This document shows, in pieces, positions 37,544 to 43,866 of a stretch of DNA of 64,000 nt. The notes beneath the pieces were generated by a model, which worked only from the letters and a program-made list of their open reading frames with translations, did not search any database and was not told where the DNA came from. Positions within the stretch are counted from its first letter, which is position 1. Each line of letters begins with the position of its first letter. The DNA is from Sphingomonas sp. M1-B02. Its GTDB lineage: Bacteria; Pseudomonadota; Alphaproteobacteria; Sphingomonadales; Sphingomonadaceae. The stretch lies in assembly GCF_026167525.1 (NCBI RefSeq), contig NZ_CP110679.1, forward strand, positions 2,529,501-2,593,500, read 5' to 3'. The translations under genes were made by a program, and so were the position numbers.

Positions 37544-37585
37544 CACGTCGGCAAGGCGGCAGTCCGCCATGCGGGTGGCGGCAAC

Positions 37586-37601
37586 TGGCCCGCCTTTTGC
37601 A
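37586..37601 (+). promoter_or_regulatory. Sigma-54 promoter for the stator-like pair
   Basis: TGGCCC-GCCTT-TTGCA, one mismatch to consensus, exact GG-N10-GC spacing. A start site about 12 bases after the GC would fall at 37611-37613, so the mRNA would have almost no leader before ATG 37613. A CGGCAA half site overlaps its upstream edge. Confidence 0.8.
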
Positions 37602-37612
37602 AACCCGAGCGC

Positions 37613-38281
37613 ATGGACTTGACCGCCTTGCCTCCCCTCGCGCCCTTCCTCGATCCCGTCGCGTTCGGCATCGTTGGCGGCGGCACTCTCGTCGCAGTGA
37701 TCCTGCGTACCCCGCTGTCCGACCTCGGCCGCGGGATCGCCGCGCTCCGCGTGCTCGGGCGGCGGCGCTTCGACGTCGAACCGTTGCTAGATCAGTCCGC
37801 CGCGCTGGCACGCATCGCCAGGCGGCACGGGCTGATCGCGCTCGATCGCTCGATCCTGAAGGATCCGGACATGGCCGCCGCGGTGGCCGAGATCGTCGAC
37901 GGCGCCACGGCCGAGGATGTCGCGACATTGCTCCGGCACCGCATCCTCGCCCGCTTCGAGCGCCACCGCGCCGCGGCCGAGACGTGGAGCGGTATGGCCG
38001 ATATCGCACCGGCTATGGGAATGATCGGCACGCTCGTCGGCCTCGTCCAGATGTTCACCGCGATGCAGGACCCTGCGGCGATTGGCGGGGCGATGGCGAT
38101 AGCCTTGCTCACCACGCTCTACGGCGCGATCCTCGCCAGCCTGATCGCCTTGCCGATCGCGTCGCGGCTCAAGCAGCGCGCGCGTTACGAGGCGCAGGAA
38201 CGCGCACGGCTCGAAGGTCCGCTCCTCGTGCTCACCCGGCTCGAACCCGTACGCAGCGATCTGCGCGGGATGGCGGCATGA
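37613..38281 (+). CDS. PomA/MotA-like stator channel subunit lacking the first membrane segment
   Basis: 222 residues resembling the Vibrio PomA sequence I recall: the channel helices MADIAPAMGMIGTLVGLVQMF and IGGAMAIALLTTLYGAILASL are nearly identical to it, including the proline and threonines. The N terminus FLDPVAFGIVGGGTLVAVILR aligns with PomA segment 2, so segment 1 is missing, giving ExbB-like three-segment topology. In the loop, PomA LALEEME is LALDRSI here, so charges that contact the rotor differ. No in-frame start exists upstream that could add a segment. First gene after a sigma-54 promoter; overlaps the PomB-like gene by 4 bases. ExbB/TolQ is less likely. Confidence 0.82.
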   Translation: MDLTALPPLAPFLDPVAFGIVGGGTLVAVILRTPLSDLGRGIAALRVLGRRRFDVEPLLDQSAALARIARRHGLIALDRSILKDPDMAAAVAEIVDGATAEDVATLLRHRILARFERHRAAAETWSGMADIAPAMGMIGTLVGLVQMFTAMQDPAAIGGAMAIALLTTLYGAILASLIALPIASRLKQRARYEAQERARLEGPLLVLTRLEPVRSDLRGMAA

Positions 38282-38763
38282 CCTTGCCCGAGGACGCGCC
38301 CGCCCGGCCGATTTGGCTGACGACGCTTGCCGATCTCGCACTGCTGCTGCTCGGCTTCTTCGTGCTGCTCCAGGCGAACAAGATCGATCCGGGCACGCTC
38401 GCGGCCAGCTTTCGCGCCGGCTTCGATTCGCGCGAAGCCGCGATGCCGGTCGAAATGGCGCTCGTGCGCTTCGATCCCGGCTCCGCCGAGCCGCTCGACA
38501 TCTTTGCCGCCGCCGCCTGGGCGCGGGATGCCGCGCGCGATCCGCGCACGCGGCTGCGCATCACCGGGGAGATCGATGGCAGCGTGGCCGACGTCGATCC
38601 GCTCACCAATAGCGGTCCCTTGCTTGCCGCCGATCGTGCTCGCGCCGTCGCCGCCCTGCTCGTCGCCTCGGGCGCCGTCTCCCCCGATCGCATCGCCATC
38701 GCCACCGCCGCCGGCCAGCGCCGCGCGGTCCTCACCCTTGGTTTTGAGGGAGGCCGGCAATGA
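38278..38763 (+). CDS. Minimal PomB/MotB-like stator partner
   Basis: 161 residues, about half a normal MotB. N terminus PARPIWLTTLADLALLLLGFFVLLQ matches the PomB segment PxWxxTFADLxxLLxxFFVLL with the channel aspartate (Asp19) kept. A very short linker leads to a compressed OmpA-like domain (about 60-160): RFDPGSAEPLD, RITGEIDGS in place of GHTDS, and LLAADRARAVAALLVASG with the conserved arginine. Peptidoglycan anchoring is plausible but the domain is degenerate. Start 38278 overlaps its partner's stop. Confidence 0.8.
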   Translation: MTLPEDAPARPIWLTTLADLALLLLGFFVLLQANKIDPGTLAASFRAGFDSREAAMPVEMALVRFDPGSAEPLDIFAAAAWARDAARDPRTRLRITGEIDGSVADVDPLTNSGPLLAADRARAVAALLVASGAVSPDRIAIATAAGQRRAVLTLGFEGGRQ

Positions 38764-38770
38764 TTTGCCG
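38755..38770. promoter_or_regulatory. FlbD-site-like palindrome upstream of flgA
   Basis: CGGCAA-TGAT-TTGCCG, perfect inverted repeat over the stop of the PomB-like gene and 50 bases before the flgA ATG; a further CGGCAA (38773) and CTGCCG (38786) follow. I did not find a good sigma-54 promoter right beside it; the best is a weak CGGTCC-N5-TTGCC near 38613. Confidence 0.55.
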
Positions 38771-38819
38771 CCCGGCAACGCGCAACTGCCGCCACATTCC
38801 CGTTTCGAAGGAGAAGATC

Positions 38820-39344
38820 ATGTTCCTGACCCTAGCGCTGGCTTTGGCGGCGCCCGCCGCTGCGCAGGATTTCCAGTCGACCGTGTTGCTTGACACCGTC
38901 GTCGCGCAGTTCACCGGCAAGCCGGTGGGCGAGGTGGGCGGCGCGCGCACCCCGGTCGACGCGCGGCTGAAGCTGCAAGCCTGCGCGGCGCCCCAGCTCG
39001 AATGGCGCAGCGAGGCCAAGGATACGGTGATCGTGCGCTGCATAGCGCCCAACTGGCGGATCTTCGTGCCAGTGAACGCGCTGCCTCAGCCCAAGCCGGC
39101 CCCGGCGCCGCTCGCGCAGCGTCCTGCCGCTGCGGTCGCGAAGGCAGAGCCGGTGATCCGCCGCGGTGATCCGCTGACGGTCGAGGCGGGCTCGCCGGGC
39201 TTCTCGATAACTCGCGACGGCATCGCGATGGGAGACGCTGCCGCCGGCGCCCGGCTGATGGTCAAGGTCGATCCGAAGAAGCCACCGATCCAGGCGGTGG
39301 CGCTTGAATCCGGCCGCGCCCGGCTGCCCGGCTGGGCGGAGTGA
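38820..39344 (+). CDS. flgA: Flagellar P-ring assembly chaperone FlgA
   Basis: Periplasmic chaperone for FlgI. ATG 38820 with AAGGAG 6 bases upstream gives a 174-residue precursor with a short signal peptide (MFLTLALALAAPAAAQ). Pairs of cysteines (LQACAAP, VRCIAPN) and the C-terminal SAF-like domain (VIRRGDPLTVEAGSPGFSITRDGIAMGDAAAGARLMVKV) are present. A sigma-28 promoter starts directly behind it. Confidence 0.9.
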   Translation: MFLTLALALAAPAAAQDFQSTVLLDTVVAQFTGKPVGEVGGARTPVDARLKLQACAAPQLEWRSEAKDTVIVRCIAPNWRIFVPVNALPQPKPAPAPLAQRPAAAVAKAEPVIRRGDPLTVEAGSPGFSITRDGIAMGDAAAGARLMVKVDPKKPPIQAVALESGRARLPGWAE

Positions 39345-39353
39345 CATTTCTGC

Positions 39354-39380
39354 TAAAGTGAAGCCGGGTCCGGCCGTTAT
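39354..39380 (+). promoter_or_regulatory. Sigma-28 (FliA) promoter for flgM-flgN
   Basis: TAAA (39354-39357), 15 bases, then GCCGTTAT (39373-39380), matching the FliA consensus TAAA-N15-GCCGATAA with 7 of 8 bases at -10. It lies about 40 bases before the flgM ATG at 39419. Confidence 0.8.
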
Positions 39381-39418
39381 CCTCCTTGCAGGGCATCGCT
39401 TTCCAAGGAATGCAGGCA

Positions 39419-39712
39419 ATGGTGGATCCAATCGGCAACAAGGCAGGAGTGGCTTCGGCCCGTCGCGTCGCGTCGGTCGGCGCTGTCGCTTCCGTAACGA
39501 CGCTGAAACCGGCGGCCAAGGAGGCCGGTCTGGTCGAATCTTCCGCGGCGCAGCTCGCCGGCACCATGGCCTCGCAGGCCCCGGTCGACGCCGAGCGCGT
39601 CTCGAAGATCCGCAAGGCGATCCAGGACGGCCGCTTCCCGCTGGTCCCGTCGACCGTCGCCGATCGGTTGCTCGCCTTGAAGCTGGAATGGAATCCGAAT
39701 GACCAGGCGTGA
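39419..39712 (+). CDS. flgM: Anti-sigma-28 factor FlgM
   Basis: Binds FliA until the hook is complete and is then secreted. ATG 39419 chosen because AAGGA lies 9 bases upstream; product 97 residues. Low-complexity Ala/Val N-terminal half, then the FliA-binding C-terminal helices APVDAERVSKIRKAIQDGRFPLVPSTVADRLLAL typical of FlgM. A sigma-28 promoter precedes it, giving the usual feedback loop. Confidence 0.88.
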   Translation: MVDPIGNKAGVASARRVASVGAVASVTTLKPAAKEAGLVESSAAQLAGTMASQAPVDAERVSKIRKAIQDGRFPLVPSTVADRLLALKLEWNPNDQA

Positions 39713-40010
39713 TGCGCTCATCAACGTGATCGAGGCGCTGCATGCCGAAATTGCCGCGCTGAAGGCCAATGATTCAAGCGCCTTGGAAGCCGCAACCGGT
39801 GCCAAATTGGCGGCGATCGACACGGTGGCGCTCTATGACGGCGAAGCGCCCTCGATCGAGGTCAAGGAGCTCGCCGCGGAGGCCCACCGCCTCAATGAGA
39901 GCTGCCGCATCTATGTGAACCTGATGGCGGCAAATGTTCGCCGCCGCCTGCAACTTCTTTCCGGCGAGATGACGCCTGCCTACCGTCCCGGAGGCTATGC
40001 CCTCGCCTGA
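39699..40010 (+). CDS. flgN: FlgN-like export chaperone
   Basis: Putative chaperone for FlgK/FlgL. 103 residues, strongly helical: LINVIEALHAEIAALKANDSSALEAATGAKLAAID and a C-terminal amphipathic region. Position after flgM and size fit FlgN; sequence similarity within this family is weak, so the call rests on context. It overlaps flgM by 14 bases and its 3' part carries a FlbD-site-like palindrome (39928-39943). Confidence 0.7.
   Translation: MTRRDALINVIEALHAEIAALKANDSSALEAATGAKLAAIDTVALYDGEAPSIEVKELAAEAHRLNESCRIYVNLMAANVRRRLQLLSGEMTPAYRPGGYALA
39928..39943. promoter_or_regulatory. FlbD-site-like palindrome, one mismatch, within flgN
   Basis: CGGCAA-ATGT-TCGCCG differs from the perfect palindrome by one base. 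It lies 77 bases upstream of the sigma-54 promoter at 40020, a usual distance for an enhancer. Being inside a gene it could be a coding coincidence. Confidence 0.4.
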
Positions 40011-40019
40011 GGCGTAAGC

Positions 40020-40035
40020 TGGCACGGTCCTTGCT
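40020..40035 (+). promoter_or_regulatory. Sigma-54 promoter for sltF-flhA-fliA
   Basis: TGGCAC-GGTCC-TTGCT, consensus match with ten bases between GG and GC. Predicted start near 40046; the coding sequence begins at 40074. The preceding flgN stop is only 10 bases upstream. Confidence 0.85.
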
Positions 40036-40073
40036 GATGCGTCCCTGTACAAGGGCAATCGGACAGGGGCTCG

Positions 40074-40958
40074 ATGAGCATCGTATCGGTCGACAGCAAG
40101 GCTGGCATTCAGACGGCGATCGCCGCGGCGAGCCGCAAGACCGGAATCGACTTCAACTATCTGATGGGGCAGGCGCAGGTCGAAAGCGGCATGCGCGCCG
40201 ACGCGCGCGCCCAGACCTCCAGCGCCACCGGGCTTTACCAGTTCATTGAACAAAGCTGGCTCGGCGTGGTCAAAGATCATGGCGCCGAGCATGGCCTGGG
40301 CTGGGCCGCGGATTCGATCCGCCAGACTTCCAGCGGCCGCTACGTCGTGAGCGATCCGGCGACGCGCAGGGCGATCCTCGACATGCGCAGCGATCCGCAG
40401 ACCGCGGCGATCATGGCGGCCGAACATGCCTCGGACAACAAGGCCGCGCTCGAGGACAAGCTCGGCCGCCCCGCCACCGGCACCGATCTCTACATGGCCC
40501 ATTTTCTGGGGCAGGGGGGGGCGGCCAAGTTCCTCGGCGCGATGGAAGCCAGCCCGGATCGCGCGGGCGCTGCGCTCTTCCCGGCTGCCGCCCGTGCCAA
40601 TCGCAACATCTTTTACGCTGCCAACGGCCAAGCCCGTTCGCTGAGCGACATTTATGCGCGCTTCGCCGGCAAGCTCGATCAGGGCGCCGCCTCGGTCGGT
40701 GCCGCTGGAAGTGCCTCCGGGCTCGACGGGCTCTCCGCGCAGCTCGACCAGTTCGGTGCGAGTCTCGGCGAATCCGAGGTTATCCTGGGCAATGATGCGG
40801 CCGGCGGCGATCGCCACTGGATCGAGACGACGCTGGCCCAGCTCAACACCTCGCGCAGCGGCGCCAATCCGCTCGCCCGCGAGGCAATCAATCCGCTGCG
40901 GCCCACGCCCGAAAATGCCCGGCTCGCTTATCTCATGCTCGCCAATCTGGGGGCGTAA
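40074..40958 (+). CDS. Flagellar lytic transglycosylase (SltF-like)
   Basis: Opens the peptidoglycan for rod passage, replacing the FlgJ muramidase. Catalytic glutamate in GQAQVESGMRADARAQTSSATGLYQFIEQSW (near residue 40), then KDHGAEHGLGWAADSI, typical of the SLT fold; the last 100 residues are low complexity and may bind the rod cap. 294 residues. No signal peptide is seen, so export would use the flagellar secretion system or another route; this is inference. Confidence 0.85.
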   Translation: MSIVSVDSKAGIQTAIAAASRKTGIDFNYLMGQAQVESGMRADARAQTSSATGLYQFIEQSWLGVVKDHGAEHGLGWAADSIRQTSSGRYVVSDPATRRAILDMRSDPQTAAIMAAEHASDNKAALEDKLGRPATGTDLYMAHFLGQGGAAKFLGAMEASPDRAGAALFPAAARANRNIFYAANGQARSLSDIYARFAGKLDQGAASVGAAGSASGLDGLSAQLDQFGASLGESEVILGNDAAGGDRHWIETTLAQLNTSRSGANPLAREAINPLRPTPENARLAYLMLANLGA

Positions 40959-40963
40959 TCCAC

Positions 40964-43042
40964 GTGAACGCAATGACGCTTCCCGCCGGCTTCGCCCCGG
41001 CAGTCCGCAGCTTCTCGCTGCCTTCGGCGATCCTGTTGCTCGTCGCCTTGATGGTCGTGCCGATCCCGGCCTTCCTGCTCGACGTCTTCTTCATCATGAA
41101 CATCATGATCAGCCTCGCGGTGCTGATGGTGGCGCTCAATGCACAGAAGCCGCTCGATTTCTCGGCCTTTCCCAGCGTCCTGCTTTTCGCCACGCTGTTT
41201 CGGCTGGGCCTCAACGTCGCTTCGACCCGCGTCGTGCTGGTCCACGGTCATGAAGGCGAAGCCGCTGCGGGCCATGTCATCGAGGCGTTCGGCAATTTCC
41301 TGATCGGCGGCGACTATGTCGTCGGTTTGTTGGTCTTCTCGATCCTGATCATCATTAACATGATCGTCGTCACCAAGGGCGCGGGCCGCGTGTCGGAAGT
41401 TTCCGCCCGCTTCACCCTCGATGCCTTGCCGGGCAAGCAGATGGCGATCGATGCCGATCTCAACGCCGGCCTGATCAGCCCCGACGAAGCCCGCGCCCGT
41501 CGCGCCGAAGTCTCGACCGAAGCCGATTTCTACGGCTCGATGGACGGTTCGTCGAAGTTCGTGAAGGGCGACGCGATCGCCGGCCTGTTGATCTTGTTCA
41601 TCAACATTATCGGCGGCTTGATCCTGGGCGTCGTCAGCCACCAGATGGCCGTGGGCGAAGCCGCGCAGACCTATATCCTGCTCGCGATCGGCGACGCGCT
41701 GGTGGCGCAGGTGCCGGCACTTTTGCTCTCGATCGCTGCCGCGGCGATCGTCACGCGGGTTACTTCGAAGCACGATCTGGCGGGCCAGATCGGCAGTCAG
41801 TTCGGCAGCTACAAGACCTGGATGCCGGTCGCGGTGATCCTGGCTTTGCTCGGCATCCTGCCCGGAATGCCGCATTTCGTGATCCTGCCCGCAGCCGCCG
41901 GCGCCGGCTTCGCGGCGTGGAGGCTCTACAAGAACGCCAATCTGCCGCCCCCGCCGGAACCCGCCGCCGAGCCAGCCGATCTGTCGCGGATCAGCTGGGA
42001 CGAAGTCACCGACAATATGCAGGTGATGCTCGACATCGGTTATGGGCTGGTGCCGCTGGTCGACGAAAGGCGCGGCGGCCCCTTGATGGGCCGCATCACC
42101 GGGGTGCGCCGCCAGCTGTCGAAGGATCTCGGCTTCGTCGTGCCGCAGGTGCGCGTCCGCGACGACATCAACCTGGCACCCTTCACCTATCGGATTGTGA
42201 TCGGCGGAGTCGTCGTCGGCGAAGACAATGTCTCGCCCGATGAGGTGCTCGCGCTTGATACCGGGCAAGCGGTTGGCACGCTGCGCGGCAAGCCGGTCAA
42301 GGACCCGACCTTCGGGCTCGACGCGATCTGGATTCCATCGGGCGATGCCGATGCCGCCACGGGTGCCGGTTACCTGGTCGTCGATCCCGGCACGGTGGTC
42401 GCAACGCACCTCAACCAGGTGCTGATCCAGCACGCCGCGGACCTGCTCGGCCCCGACGAGGTGCAATCGCTGCTCGACGGCCTCAAGGAGCGCGCCGCCG
42501 CTTTGGTCGCCGCGCTCTGCCCGAACCCGGTGCCGCTCACTACGCTCACCACGGTATTGCGCGGGCTGCTTGCGGAGAATGTCCCGCTCAAGGAGTTCCG
42601 CCGGATCGCCGCGGCGATCGCGGTCGCGTCGCAGCGTACGCTCGATGCCGACGAGATTCTCGAGCTGATCCGCCCCGATCTCGGGCCGCTGATCATCCAG
42701 CGGCTGTGCGGCGTGCGCGAGCCGCTGCGGGTGATGACGCTCGAAGGCCAGCTCGAAGCGCTGCTCGGCCAGGCGGTCCGCTCGGACCCGTCGAAGCGCC
42801 ACACGATCGAGCCCGATCTCGGCCGCCGCATCGCCGATGCGCTCCAGCGCGCCGCGGGTCCGCTGATCGCGGAGGCCAAGCCCTTCGCGCTCGTCGTCCA
42901 GCCCTCGATCCGCGTCGCGATCCGCAAGCTGGTCAAGACCGTCCTGCCCGACACGCCGGTGATGAGCTTCTTCGAAGTGCCCGAAGACAAGGCGGTCGAA
43001 GTCGTCGCGGTGATCGGCGCGCCGGAGGCGCTGCCCGCATGA
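40964..43042 (+). CDS. flhA: Flagellar export gate protein FlhA
   Basis: Large membrane component of the type III export gate. 692 residues from GTG 40964 (GGGGG 10 bases upstream; ATG 40973 also possible). Eight membrane segments in the first ~330 residues, with the conserved RFTLDALPGKQMAIDADLNAG loop, and a cytoplasmic ring-forming domain. The 3' end overlaps the fliA start region (ATGA). Confidence 0.96.
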   Translation: MNAMTLPAGFAPAVRSFSLPSAILLLVALMVVPIPAFLLDVFFIMNIMISLAVLMVALNAQKPLDFSAFPSVLLFATLFRLGLNVASTRVVLVHGHEGEAAAGHVIEAFGNFLIGGDYVVGLLVFSILIIINMIVVTKGAGRVSEVSARFTLDALPGKQMAIDADLNAGLISPDEARARRAEVSTEADFYGSMDGSSKFVKGDAIAGLLILFINIIGGLILGVVSHQMAVGEAAQTYILLAIGDALVAQVPALLLSIAAAAIVTRVTSKHDLAGQIGSQFGSYKTWMPVAVILALLGILPGMPHFVILPAAAGAGFAAWRLYKNANLPPPPEPAAEPADLSRISWDEVTDNMQVMLDIGYGLVPLVDERRGGPLMGRITGVRRQLSKDLGFVVPQVRVRDDINLAPFTYRIVIGGVVVGEDNVSPDEVLALDTGQAVGTLRGKPVKDPTFGLDAIWIPSGDADAATGAGYLVVDPGTVVATHLNQVLIQHAADLLGPDEVQSLLDGLKERAAALVAALCPNPVPLTTLTTVLRGLLAENVPLKEFRRIAAAIAVASQRTLDADEILELIRPDLGPLIIQRLCGVREPLRVMTLEGQLEALLGQAVRSDPSKRHTIEPDLGRRIADALQRAAGPLIAEAKPFALVVQPSIRVAIRKLVKTVLPDTPVMSFFEVPEDKAVEVVAVIGAPEALPA

Positions 43043-43071
43043 ACGCATATTCCCCAAGGAGCTTGAAGCAA

Positions 43072-43800
43072 ATGGCTTCCCTGGCCCAATCCCCGCTCGT
43101 TTACGAACGCGTTGCCCCGCGCGATGCCGAAGCACTAGTGCGAAAGCACCTGCCGCTGGTGCGGCGGATCGCATGGCACGTCCACGGATCGATGAGCTCG
43201 ATCGTCGAGGTCGAGGACCTTATCCAGATTGGCATGGTCGCACTGATCGAGGCGGTGACTGCGTTCGAAGATCGCGGCCAGGTCACGTTCGAGCAATATC
43301 TGGTAACGCGGCTGCGGGGATCGATGATCGACGAGCTACGCCGCCAGGCGACGCTCACCCGCGGGGCGATGCGCCGTCGCCGTGCCTATCAGGAAACCGT
43401 CGCCGCGCTTGCCGCCGAACTCGGGCATGCGCCCAGTGATATCGAAGTCGCTGAGAAGCTCGACGTCACTCCCGAGAAGCTCCGCGCCGAATATGTGACC
43501 GCGGAGGCAGTGCGCTTCGACTCGATCGACGATCTCTATTCGGACGAGAGCCCCTGGTTTATGTCCGACGAGCCCGACGCCTTCGATCAGCTCGCCGATT
43601 CGGACCAGCGCGAGGCGCTGATTGCCGCGATCACCGGTCTGCCCGAGCGCGAGGCGCAAGTGGTCCAGCTTTATTATGTCGAGGAGTTGAACCTCGAGGA
43701 AATCGGCCAGGTGCTCGGCGTTGGCGCCGCGCGCATTTGCCAGATCAAGGCGTCAGCGCATGCCCGGCTGAAACGCGCACTCCAGCGCCGCATGAGTTGA
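43072..43800 (+). CDS. fliA: RNA polymerase sigma-28 factor FliA
   Basis: Late flagellar sigma factor. ATG 43072 has AAGGAG upstream; the ATG at 43039, overlapping flhA's stop, adds 11 residues. Region 2 (HLPLVRRIAWHVHG, VEVEDLIQIGMVALIEA) and region 4 (TGLPEREAQVVQLYYVEELNLEEIGQVLGVGAARICQIKASA) are clear. 242 residues. Held in check by FlgM (39419) and predicted to read the promoters before flgM and fliD. Confidence 0.95.
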   Translation: MASLAQSPLVYERVAPRDAEALVRKHLPLVRRIAWHVHGSMSSIVEVEDLIQIGMVALIEAVTAFEDRGQVTFEQYLVTRLRGSMIDELRRQATLTRGAMRRRRAYQETVAALAAELGHAPSDIEVAEKLDVTPEKLRAEYVTAEAVRFDSIDDLYSDESPWFMSDEPDAFDQLADSDQREALIAAITGLPEREAQVVQLYYVEELNLEEIGQVLGVGAARICQIKASAHARLKRALQRRMS

Positions 43801-43803
43801 GCC

Positions 43804-43846
43804 TAAAAACGAAAACGGCGACCTCCACAAGGGAAGCCGCCGTTCT
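43804..43846 (-). terminator. Intrinsic terminator downstream of receptor gene, probably shared
   Basis: Minus-strand reading: AACGGCG (43844-43838) pairs with CGCCGTT (43820-43814), with inner CTTCC/GGAGG pairs and loop TTGT, followed by TTCGTTTTT. It sits 21 bases after the receptor stop. On the plus strand it lacks a T-run but may still slow polymerase leaving fliA. Confidence 0.72.
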
Positions 43847-43866
43847 CCTGCGAGGGAGCTCTTAGA

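Noticed and set aside
37403..37570. N-terminal extension of FlgB to an ATG at 37570
   Set aside because: The added residues are unlike FlgB and would be upstream of the predicted transcript start.
37155..37622. Plus-strand open frame covering flgB and the promoter region
   Set aside because: It runs across two sigma-54 promoters and is antisense to conserved flgB codons.
38606..38622. Sigma-54 promoter inside the PomB-like gene for flgA
   Set aside because: GG-N10-GC spacing is right, but the -24 element CGGTCC is poor and it lies about 200 bases from flgA.
40928..43174. 748-codon open frame antisense to flhA
   Set aside because: Composition is Arg/Asp/Gln-rich without any domain; the plus-strand flhA is a full-length conserved gene. 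A GC-rich codon-bias shadow.
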